Source of the DNA: an uncultured Selenomonadales bacterium
GTDB taxonomy: Bacteria > Bacillota > Negativicutes > Selenomonadales > Selenomonadaceae
Length of the DNA: 64,000 bases
Direction of reading: 5' to 3'
Assembly: GCA_946183785.1 (NCBI GenBank)
Contig: CAMHCS010000005.1
Coordinates: 1 to 64,000 of the forward strand
The notes under the pieces are model-generated. The model was not told where the DNA came from. It was given only the letters and a program-made list of their open reading frames with translations, and ran no database searches. The translations under genes and the position numbers were made by a program. This document shows, one piece after another, positions 25,939 through 33,230 of the stretch. Within the stretch, counting starts at the first letter, position 1, and each line of letters begins with the position of its first letter.

Positions 25939-27204
25939 ATGCCAGAGAAAGTTTTTCCGCTCTCCCAGAACGAACTGGAAGAAGTTATCCATCGCTTTCC
26001 AACGCCGTTCCACATCTACGACGAGGCGGCGATCCGTAAAAACCTGCGTCGGCTTTTTAAAGCGTTCTCATGGGCGCCGTCGTTCCGCGAGCATTTCGCG
26101 GTCAAAGCGACGCCAAACCCGTATATTCTCCGCTTGCTTGCCGAAGAAGGCGCAGGCGCGGACTGCAGCTCGCTGGCGGAGCTTTTGCTCGCAGAAATGG
26201 CAGGCATTCGCGGCGAAAAAATCATGCTGACCTCTAACGACACCCCCGCTGACGAATTCCAGAAGGCGCGGAAACTTGGCGCCATCATCAACCTTGACGA
26301 CATTTCTCATATCGACTACCTGGAAAAATGCGCGGGCTTCCCGGACTGTCTTTCCTTCCGCTACAATCCCGGCTCCCTCGTTACAGGCAACGACATCATC
26401 GGAAAGCCGGAGGAGGCAAAGTACGGTCTGACCCACGACCAGCTCCTCGAAGCGTACCGCATTGCAAAAGAGCGCGGCGTCAAGCGCTTCGGCCTGCACT
26501 GTATGATTATCTCCAACGAATTGAACGCCAATTCTTTCATCGAGACGGCAAAGCTGATGTTCCACACCGCCGTCGAGATCAGGGAAAAGCTCGGCGTCAG
26601 TCTCGAATTCGTCAACCTCGGCGGCGGCGTCGGCATTCCCTACCGCCCGGAGGAAAAGCCGGTCAATCTCGAATTCGTCGGCGCGGGAATCCACAAGGCC
26701 TATCAGGAGATCATCGTTCCGGCGGGGCTGGACGGTCTCGCTATCGCTATGGAGCTTGGCCGCGCCATCACCGGCCCTTACGGCTGGCTCGTCGCGACGG
26801 CAATCCACGAGAAAAAGACCTACAAGGACTACATCGGCCTTGACGCCTGCATGGCGAATCTGATGCGTCCCGCCATGTACGGCGCCTACCATCATATCGT
26901 TGTCGTCGGCAAGGAAGACGCCTTCTGCGACCACGTCTACGACGTCACAGGTTCCCTCTGCGAGAACAACGACAAGTTCGCCATCGACCGGAAGCTTCCG
27001 GAAATTGCAATCGGCGACCGCCTCGTAATTTTCGACGCCGGCGCCCACGGCCACGCGATGGGCTTCAATTACAACGGCAAACTGAGAAGCGCCGAGTTGC
27101 TGCTGAAGGAAAACGGAGAAGTACAGTTGATCCGCCGCGCCGAAACCCTCAACGACTATTTCGCTACGCTGGACTTCGACGGCTCGGAATTCGGATCTCG
27201 CTGA
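25939..27204 (+). CDS. lysA: Diaminopimelate decarboxylase family enzyme
   Basis: A 421-residue fold-III PLP decarboxylase. The PLP lysine is in HFAVKATPNPYILRLL (about residue 55). The glycine-rich phosphate loop is VNLGGGVGIPY (about 228-238). DACMANLMRPAMYGAYHHI carries conserved active-site residues. It would convert meso-diaminopimelate to lysine. Length and motifs agree with LysA. The related lysine/ornithine decarboxylase of Selenomonas belongs to the same fold, so specificity is inferred. AGGAGG lies 7 bases before ATG 25939. It is a single gene. Confidence 0.88.
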   Translation: MPEKVFPLSQNELEEVIHRFPTPFHIYDEAAIRKNLRRLFKAFSWAPSFREHFAVKATPNPYILRLLAEEGAGADCSSLAELLLAEMAGIRGEKIMLTSNDTPADEFQKARKLGAIINLDDISHIDYLEKCAGFPDCLSFRYNPGSLVTGNDIIGKPEEAKYGLTHDQLLEAYRIAKERGVKRFGLHCMIISNELNANSFIETAKLMFHTAVEIREKLGVSLEFVNLGGGVGIPYRPEEKPVNLEFVGAGIHKAYQEIIVPAGLDGLAIAMELGRAITGPYGWLVATAIHEKKTYKDYIGLDACMANLMRPAMYGAYHHIVVVGKEDAFCDHVYDVTGSLCENNDKFAIDRKLPEIAIGDRLVIFDAGAHGHAMGFNYNGKLRSAELLLKENGEVQLIRRAETLNDYFATLDFDGSEFGSR

Positions 27205-27349
27205 ATAAGTCACGCGACTGTTTCGTCTATAGTTTTTTCGTCTCCTACTTTCCTCCTAAAATTCATAAAACATATCCATAATTTTGCTTCGGATTATAGA
27301 TTGTAGAAATGAGCAGTCGGAAGGAACCACGATAAGAGGCGATTATAAT

Positions 27350-28333
27350 ATGGAAACAAAAAAGATTTATTGGACGGCGAGCACAGTTTTAGTGATTGTG
27401 CTCGCATTCCTTTTAGGCAGTTATGCTCTGGAAGAAGACCCCGATATCGTGGTGCGCGAGGATTCCACCCGGCGGGAGACAAAAAAACCGGCGAGCGCCG
27501 ACTCCCAATACAAAGTATTCCTGATCACCATAGATCAAGGCAGCAACTATTGGCAGAACGTCGATGCCGGATGTCGCCAGGCGGCAGAGGAACTTGGCGG
27601 AATCGATTATCATTGGATTGCTCCCACCGTCCGTTCCGTCGATGAGCAGAAAAAATGCATTGACCGAGCCGTCGCCGAAGGCGCGCAGGCCATTTTGATC
27701 TCAGCCGCCTCGCAAACGGAAGTGAACGAGAATCTGCGGAACGCGGCGAAAGCCGGCGCCAAGATTGTCTATGTGGACAGCGCCGCCACTGAGAAAGCAT
27801 TGGCCACCCTGATGACGGACAATGAACAGGCCGGGCGCATTGCCGGTGCGACCATGCGTCAGGCCCTCTACGAGGCGGGCATTTCCTCCGGCACAATCGG
27901 AATCGTGGCGATGAATCGGCAGGCCCAGAATACGATCCTGCGAATCCAGGGTTTCCGCTCAATCTTCCAAAACACTCATTTCACGGTAGCGCCGACCATC
28001 TATATGCAGGCCGATCGCCAGGACGTCAAGGACAACGTGCGGGTTCACCCGGAATACATCGGCTTCTTTGGAGCGAACGAACAAATGACGCGAGCTGTCA
28101 GCGAACAAGTCTGGGAATCCGGCACCAAACAAATCATCATCGGCTTCGATACCTCGGACTTCACTCTTTCCATGATACAGGAAGGCGTCATCTACGCAAC
28201 CATGCAGCAAAAACCGGAAAAAATGGGGCATGACGGCCTTGTGCTGGCTGTCCGCGCCCTGAAAGGCGAATTCACGGCGACCGGCTCCGTCACGGACACC
28301 GGCGTCGCCGTAATCACGAAGGAGCAGCTATGA
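27350..28333 (+). CDS. Membrane-anchored periplasmic sugar-binding-type protein
   Basis: A 327-residue protein. An N-terminal segment (IYWTASTVLVIVLAFLLGSYA) may be an uncleaved anchor. The rest is a type I periplasmic binding domain of the RbsB/Peripla_BP_4 kind: VFLITIDQGSNYWQNVDAGCRQAAEELG, then CIDRAVAEGAQAILISAAS, TDNEQAGRIAG and IIIGFDTSDFTLSMIQEG. ATG 27350 is chosen over 27284 because AGAGGC precedes it and the hydrophobic segment then lies at the N-terminus. Its stop overlaps the start of a diguanylate cyclase (ATGA), and no permease or ATPase follows. It is therefore likely a ligand sensor, not a transporter part. Confidence 0.85.
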   Translation: METKKIYWTASTVLVIVLAFLLGSYALEEDPDIVVREDSTRRETKKPASADSQYKVFLITIDQGSNYWQNVDAGCRQAAEELGGIDYHWIAPTVRSVDEQKKCIDRAVAEGAQAILISAASQTEVNENLRNAAKAGAKIVYVDSAATEKALATLMTDNEQAGRIAGATMRQALYEAGISSGTIGIVAMNRQAQNTILRIQGFRSIFQNTHFTVAPTIYMQADRQDVKDNVRVHPEYIGFFGANEQMTRAVSEQVWESGTKQIIIGFDTSDFTLSMIQEGVIYATMQQKPEKMGHDGLVLAVRALKGEFTATGSVTDTGVAVITKEQL

Positions 28334-29499
28334 AATTCCGAACAAAGCTCTTGCTATTGAATTGCCTGCCGCTGCTCATCTTCGCAGCGATTTCTCTTTT
28401 TCTCGGCCTCACGCAGTTTCGCGCGAATCTGTACAATGAAAAAGAAGGCAATCTACGCGCCGCGGCGATGGCGGCTTTGACCTTTTACTCCAGCCAAGGC
28501 TACGGGGATTATCGTCGGCAGGATGACGGCTATGTCTGGCGCGGCATGAATCTCAACGTCTCGGAAAAAACCTCCATCGTCGACGATCTGAAAAAACAAA
28601 CCGGCACGGACTTCACCTTTTATTTCGGCAAGACGGCAATCATGACGTCCATTCACGACGAAAACGGCCGACGCTGCATCGGGTTGCCTACTGACGAGGC
28701 AATTCTGACTTATACCATCGAGCAGGGAAATCAGCTTTGGTGCCGCCATATCATCATCAACGGGAAACCGTGCCAAGCCTATGTAATCCCAATCCGGCAA
28801 GAGAGCGACGACTCCGTTGTCGGGGCGCTGATGGCATCGACGCCCGCAGACGGATTCAACTCCGCTCTCCGCAACTACGTTCTGACCACCGTCGCCGCCA
28901 TGCTTCTGGTGCTCATAGCAGTCCTGATCCTCATTTGCTGGCATGTGAACTGGTTTGCGCAGAAATTCGCGGAAGTAACTGGCAGGAGCCGTCAGGATCT
29001 CTTGACGGGCCTATACAACAAGCTCACCTTCGAGTACGAGGCAGCCAAACATCTGGCCCAGCGAAAAGACGGCGAAACGTCCGCGCTCTTTATAATCGAT
29101 CTCGACGACTTCAAACAAGTCAACGACTCTTTTGGTCACCAAACGGGCGACGAGCTTTTGAAAGCCTTTGGCGGAATTCTGCTTCAAGCCTTCCGGTCGT
29201 CCGACATCATCGGCAGAATCGGCGGCGACGAATTCATGATTCTCATGCCGATAACAGAAAACGAGCCGCTCACTCGAGTGGATGAAATCGCCCGGGAGAT
29301 TCTGGAAAACCTCCGCGAGCTCGAAATCGGCGAGGCCAGACATCTGACATGCAGCATCGGCGTTGGCGTCGACGACGCAAATTGCGGCTTCCGCGAGCTT
29401 TACGCGCTGGCCGACAAAGCACTTTACGCTGCCAAGAAAAAGGGCAAGGCAAGCTTCATACGATATTCGTGCCCACAGGTAGCGAATGAAGAAAAGTAA
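28330..29499 (+). CDS. Membrane diguanylate cyclase with periplasmic sensor domain
   Basis: A 389-residue protein: membrane segment (about 6-28), extracytoplasmic domain (about 30-178) resembling a Cache sensor, second membrane segment (about 180-205), then GGDEF domain (about 220-380). The active site is RIGGDEF (about 296-302). RSSD lies 5 residues before GGDEF, the position of the inhibitory I-site, so product feedback is likely. It would make cyclic di-GMP in response to a periplasmic signal. The ATGA overlap with the binding-protein gene suggests they form one sensory unit. Confidence 0.9.
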   Translation: MKFRTKLLLLNCLPLLIFAAISLFLGLTQFRANLYNEKEGNLRAAAMAALTFYSSQGYGDYRRQDDGYVWRGMNLNVSEKTSIVDDLKKQTGTDFTFYFGKTAIMTSIHDENGRRCIGLPTDEAILTYTIEQGNQLWCRHIIINGKPCQAYVIPIRQESDDSVVGALMASTPADGFNSALRNYVLTTVAAMLLVLIAVLILICWHVNWFAQKFAEVTGRSRQDLLTGLYNKLTFEYEAAKHLAQRKDGETSALFIIDLDDFKQVNDSFGHQTGDELLKAFGGILLQAFRSSDIIGRIGGDEFMILMPITENEPLTRVDEIAREILENLRELEIGEARHLTCSIGVGVDDANCGFRELYALADKALYAAKKKGKASFIRYSCPQVANEEK

Positions 29500-29506
29500 T
29501 ATAAGC

Positions 29507-29546
29507 AAAAACCACTGTTTCCATTTCGCAAGGCAGTGGTTTTTCT
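29507..29546 (+). terminator. First of two tandem terminators after the diguanylate cyclase
   Basis: AAAAACCACTG (29507-29517) pairs perfectly with CAGTGGTTTTT (29534-29544). More T follows. Confidence 0.85.
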
Positions 29547-29565
29547 TTTTGTACATTTTCTTGAC

Positions 29566-29605
29566 AAAAACCGCTGCTCCCCATACCGGAAGGCAGCGAT
29601 TTTTT
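29566..29605 (+). terminator. Second tandem terminator, an imperfect copy of the first
   Basis: AAAAACCGCTGC and GCAGCGATTTTTT form a second stem about 60 bases after the first. The loops share AAGGCAG and similar layout, so this looks like a local duplication. Confidence 0.7.
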
Positions 29606-29679
29606 GCGTATTTGAGCGTATCGTTTTCATTCCGATTTTCATTCTAAATAATTTTGGAGGGCAAATTTTCCCTTTGTAC

Positions 29680-29708
29680 TTGCGCACGGCACTACATTTC
29701 GCTATTAT
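29680..29708 (+). promoter_or_regulatory. Promoter of the lemA cluster
   Basis: TTGCGC (29680-29685), a 17-base spacer and TATTAT (29703-29708), 40 bases before lemA. Confidence 0.55.
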
Positions 29709-29748
29709 ATGGATGGAAATATCAAGCAATGAAACGGAGGACAATATC

Positions 29749-30300
29749 ATGCATATTCTCGGCGTTATTCTCGGCGTGCTGCTTTTGATCGGCGGATCTT
29801 GCATCGGCACTTACAATTCATTGAAGAGCGCTTATATTGAAGTAGGCGCACAGTACGGGCAGGTGGAGAACCAGATTCAGCGGCGGGCCGACCTGATCCC
29901 CAATCTCGTCAACACCGTCAAAGGTTATATGCAATATGAGGAAAAGGTTTTGAAGGAAGTCACCGACGCCCGCGCTCGTGTCATGGGCGCGGGGTCGCCG
30001 GAGGAAATGGCGGCGGCGAACGCGGAGCTTTCCGGCGCTCTCGGACGACTGATTGCCGTCGCGGAAAATTACCCGAATTTGAAAGCTGACGCCCATTTCA
30101 CAGAGCTGATGCGCGAGATTGCGGGAACGGAAAACCGCATTGCGGTGGCAAGGCGAGATTACAACGAGGCAATCAAGCGTTACAACGTAAAAATTGAAAC
30201 CTTCCCCGGGAATCTATTCGCGGGCATGCTGGGGTATTCACCGATGAAACCATTTGCGGCGGAGGAATCGGCCCACGCTGTACCGAAAGTGGAGTTTTAG
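29749..30300 (+). CDS. lemA: LemA family protein
   Basis: A 183-residue protein of normal LemA length. One N-terminal membrane segment (ILGVILGVLLLIGGSCIGTYNSL) is followed by the helical LemA core with the hallmark VENQIQRRADLIPNLVNTVKGY and AVARRDYNEAIKRYNVKIETFPGN. The family is envelope-associated and of unknown biochemical role. ATG 29749 follows CGGAGG by 8 bases; the longer upstream frame has no such site. It lies directly before two genes with glycine-rich tails, one of which is a TPM-domain protein, a common LemA partner. Confidence 0.93.
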   Translation: MHILGVILGVLLLIGGSCIGTYNSLKSAYIEVGAQYGQVENQIQRRADLIPNLVNTVKGYMQYEEKVLKEVTDARARVMGAGSPEEMAAANAELSGALGRLIAVAENYPNLKADAHFTELMREIAGTENRIAVARRDYNEAIKRYNVKIETFPGNLFAGMLGYSPMKPFAAEESAHAVPKVEF

Positions 30301-30305
30301 TTTAT

Positions 30306-30632
30306 ATGGAAGATACGCTGCTGGATATTCTTGCCTTCCTTGTCGTCATCGTGGGTTTTGTCTTTATCCTTATTCTGTTTCGAGTAATCGCCTGCACGAT
30401 TGCCAACCTGATTCTCCTTGTGCTTTGGTGGAGCCTCTACCTCTTGACCTCCGGCTTTGTCGACTGGCGGGACGATCTGGTCGGCGGCAGCTTCTTTGGC
30501 CCTTGGAGGGACGTTTTCACCAACGGCTGGAAAGGGTTGCTAAAAGGTATCTTCTACGGCAAAGGCAGTTCCTCGAGCGGAGGCTTTGGCGGCGGCAGTT
30601 CCGGCGGCGGCGGTTCGTCGGGCGGCTGGTAA
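30306..30632 (+). CDS. Small membrane protein with Gly/Ser-rich tail
   Basis: A 108-residue protein with two hydrophobic segments (LLDILAFLVVIVGFVFILILF and ACTIANLILLVLWWSLYLL), a short polar part (GGSFFGPWRDVFTNGWKGL) and a tail GGFGGGSSGGGGSSGGW. The tail nearly matches the last residues of the next protein, and both have LLTSG followed by VD after the last membrane helix, so the C-terminal part of the two genes is related. It starts 6 bases after the lemA stop. No named family was recognised. Confidence 0.82.
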   Translation: MEDTLLDILAFLVVIVGFVFILILFRVIACTIANLILLVLWWSLYLLTSGFVDWRDDLVGGSFFGPWRDVFTNGWKGLLKGIFYGKGSSSSGGFGGGSSGGGGSSGGW

Positions 30633-30648
30633 TAATGGAGTATATACT

Positions 30649-31536
30649 ATGGAAAACAAAGTAAAACGCTTTTCTTTTATCTTGGTCTTTTTGTGCGCGT
30701 GGCTGGTGTTGCTTTCGCCCTCCTGTCGCGCGGCATGGCCGGTGCCCCCGCCGCCGACGCAGGACATTTACCTTGTGGACGATGCGGGCATGGTAGAGCC
30801 TGGCGACCGACAAAAAATCCTCACGATGGGCCGGGATCTCGACCATGTGACAAAGGCGCAGGTCGTCGTCGTGACAATGACCACGCTGGAAGACGAAAGC
30901 ATTGAAAGTTACGCGAACCGGCTGTTCCGCTCCTGGGGAATCGGCGACAAAAAGAAAAACAACGGCGTATTGCTCCTGATCGCGAAAGAGGATCGGAAAT
31001 TTCGGATTGAAGTCGGCTACGGACTGGAAGGCGCAATCACCGACGGCTTTTCCGGCTCAGTGCTCGACGGCATGAAGGCGGACTTCCGAAAAGGGAATTA
31101 CTCCCCTGCGATTGTCGCCGCCTACGGCAAGCTGACGCAAAAAGCGTATGAAGCGGAAAACATGGCCGCGCCGGAAAATGTCGGCACGGCAGTCGCAGCC
31201 ACCGGCGCCATGTCTTCGTCCTCATCTTCGTCAGAAGATGACGACGAAGAATGGTCCTGGACAGAGATTTTACTTGGACTCCCCATCGGCCTTCTGCTTA
31301 TCGGCGCGCTTCTCTGGTGCCTGTGGCAAATGCTTCGCATGGTCTTCATGCTGTGCGCGCTTTTGCTGTTCCTTCTGACCTCCGGCGCTGTCGATCTGAC
31401 CGACTATTTCTCCGGCGGAGGCGGAGGAGGCGGCGGCGGCGGTGGTTTTTCCGGCGGCGGCTGGAGCAGCGGCGGAGGAGGAGGCGGTTTCGGCGGCGGA
31501 AGTTCCGGCGGCGGCGGCTCGTCCAGCGGCTGGTGA
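30649..31536 (+). CDS. TPM-domain (YgcG-type) membrane protein with Gly-rich tail
   Basis: A 295-residue protein: signal peptide (about 1-28), TPM domain (about 38-170) with YLVDDAGMVEPGDRQKI, SIESYANRLFRSWGIGDKKKNNGVLLLI and the GLEGAITDGFSGSVLD stretch, an acidic Ser-rich linker, membrane segments (about 207-250) and a glycine-rich tail ending GGGSSGGGGSSSGW. Members of this family sit near LemA and are thought to act in envelope maintenance. ATG 30649 follows TGGAG. Long GGC/GGA runs in the tail may be prone to slippage. Confidence 0.9.
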   Translation: MENKVKRFSFILVFLCAWLVLLSPSCRAAWPVPPPPTQDIYLVDDAGMVEPGDRQKILTMGRDLDHVTKAQVVVVTMTTLEDESIESYANRLFRSWGIGDKKKNNGVLLLIAKEDRKFRIEVGYGLEGAITDGFSGSVLDGMKADFRKGNYSPAIVAAYGKLTQKAYEAENMAAPENVGTAVAATGAMSSSSSSSEDDDEEWSWTEILLGLPIGLLLIGALLWCLWQMLRMVFMLCALLLFLLTSGAVDLTDYFSGGGGGGGGGGGFSGGGWSSGGGGGGFGGGSSGGGGSSSGW

Positions 31537-31596
31537 AAGGAATCGTTACGAAATTATTCTTCTTATTCTTCCATAGCATTTTTGATATACTTGCTA

Positions 31597-31625
31597 TTCA
31601 CTTTTTATCATTCTTGTGTTATAAT
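31597..31625 (+). promoter_or_regulatory. Promoter of the TAXI-TRAP operon
   Basis: TTCACT (31597-31602), a 17-base spacer and TATAAT (31620-31625), about 40 bases before the first gene. Confidence 0.6.
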
Positions 31626-31665
31626 CACCTACGGAGTTTGTGAAATTATTAGAGGAGGAACTGTT

Positions 31666-32643
31666 ATGAAAAAAACAGGCTTCGGAAAAATCGCTTGGGT
31701 TTGCGCGCTCCTCATGATTGCAACGATGGCGTTGGTCGGCTGCGGCGGTGGCGGCGGCGAAAAGAAGAGCGACAGCAAGAAATTCATCAACATCGCCACA
31801 GGCGGCACGGCAGGCACCTACTACCCGATCGGCGGCGCGATGGCCGAAATCCTGAACAAGGCTATTCCCGGCATGAACGCCAGTGCACAGTCCACAGGCG
31901 CATCGGTGGCGAACATCAACATGCTGAAGGACGGCTCCGTCGATCTGGCCATTGTACAGAACGACATCACGTATTACGCGTCGAACGGCGCCGAGATGTT
32001 CAAGGACAAGAAAATCGATAATTTGCGCGGTATCGCGACCCTCTACCCCGAAACCTGCCAAATCGTGACGCTGGAGGACAGCGGCATTAAGACGATTGCC
32101 GATTTCCGCGGTCGGCGCGTAGCGGTCGGCGCGGCCGGCAGCGGTACCGAGGCAAACGCCCGGCAGATCATGGAAGCTTACGGCGTGACTTACGACGACG
32201 TCACGGTGCAGTTCCTCTCCTTCGGCGAAGCGGCGAGCGCTCTGAAGGACGGAAACGTGGACGTAGCTTTCGTCACGGCGGGTTATCCGACGGCGGCGAT
32301 CCAGGATATCGCCTCCCAGCGCAAAGTACGTCTGATTCCAGTGGAAGCCGATAAGGCGGACGCGCTGATCGCCAAGTACCCGTTCTACACGAAAACAAAA
32401 ATCCCCGCAGGCACTTACGCAGGCTTTAACGAAGACGCTGCCGCGGTGTCGATCATGGCTATGCTCGTCGCAACGGATAAGTTGGACGACGCCCTGGGCG
32501 GCGAAATTGCCAAGGCTCTCTTCACGAACCTGGATCGTCTGCAGGCCGCGCACTCCGTCGGCAAGATGATTACGAAGGAAAGCGCGATGAACGGAATGTC
32601 CATTAAGATGAACGGCGGCGCGGAGAAGTTCTTCAAGAAATGA
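31666..32643 (+). CDS. TAXI-family TRAP substrate-binding lipoprotein
   Basis: A 325-residue protein with a lipoprotein signal (ALVGCGGGGG; lipobox Cys about residue 25). Then FINIATGGTAGTYYPIGGAMAEILNK, the hallmark of TAXI receptors, and DLAIVQNDITYYASNG. It captures an unknown organic anion for the fused TRAP permease two genes downstream. ATG 31666 is set by GAGGAGG. Its stop overlaps the next start (ATGA). Confidence 0.93.
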   Translation: MKKTGFGKIAWVCALLMIATMALVGCGGGGGEKKSDSKKFINIATGGTAGTYYPIGGAMAEILNKAIPGMNASAQSTGASVANINMLKDGSVDLAIVQNDITYYASNGAEMFKDKKIDNLRGIATLYPETCQIVTLEDSGIKTIADFRGRRVAVGAAGSGTEANARQIMEAYGVTYDDVTVQFLSFGEAASALKDGNVDVAFVTAGYPTAAIQDIASQRKVRLIPVEADKADALIAKYPFYTKTKIPAGTYAGFNEDAAAVSIMAMLVATDKLDDALGGEIAKALFTNLDRLQAAHSVGKMITKESAMNGMSIKMNGGAEKFFKK

Positions 32644-33224
32644 GCCTAGTAAATGGGCACGGGCAACGAAGCCTTTACGAAAAGCGGAGAACGGGTGCTT
32701 TGCGGCGCCCGTTTCTTCGTTTGCCGGCGAAAATCGGTCTCTTTGTCCTTGCCGTTGTCGCGATGCTCGCGTTCTTCTGGAACGCCACGCGCCCACAGGT
32801 TTCCATCATTGCGGAGGACGGCCTGCTCGCCTCCTGCCCCGCCGATGCGGGAATGGAATTTTCAACACGTTTCATCCATTCCGTGCAAAAAACACCGGTG
32901 GAAGAATTCTTCGCGGTGAACGAAACGCGGGACGGTTTTGTCCTGCTTCAGACACGATACCGCTCTTATGGCGTCGGCCTGCCGTTTCTGCCGACGGACG
33001 GTTCCTTCCACCGCGAGGACGACGCCTTCGTCATGGACGGCATGAACCGCCCCATGCCGGAGATTCAGTTTCGTCCCGGTCTCCTGACCGATCTGACGAT
33101 CAGGCTCCCGAAGGAAGAAATACTCCTCGCCGACCGTGTTCCCATCGGCAGTCTCGTTCTCGTCGCAATCGTACCAAATTGGCGGATTTGGCTGAACTGT
33201 TTTAATTTACCCGGAAAGGGCTGA
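32640..33224 (+). CDS. DUF1850 protein of the TAXI-TRAP operon
   Basis: A 194-residue protein with one N-terminal membrane segment (IGLFVLAVVAMLAFFW) and an extracytoplasmic beta-rich domain containing RFIHSVQKTPVEEFFAV and RYRSYGVGLPFLPTDG, typical of DUF1850. Such genes commonly lie between a TAXI receptor and a fused TRAP permease; the role is unknown. It starts by ATGA overlap with the receptor gene and ends 6 bases before the permease gene. Confidence 0.88.
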   Translation: MSLVNGHGQRSLYEKRRTGALRRPFLRLPAKIGLFVLAVVAMLAFFWNATRPQVSIIAEDGLLASCPADAGMEFSTRFIHSVQKTPVEEFFAVNETRDGFVLLQTRYRSYGVGLPFLPTDGSFHREDDAFVMDGMNRPMPEIQFRPGLLTDLTIRLPKEEILLADRVPIGSLVLVAIVPNWRIWLNCFNLPGKG

Positions 33225-33230
33225 AATGAT

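Noticed and set aside
26068-27213. Minus-strand open frame of about 380 codons
   Set aside because: Antisense to lysA, Val/Asp/Glu-rich, with no recognisable domain.
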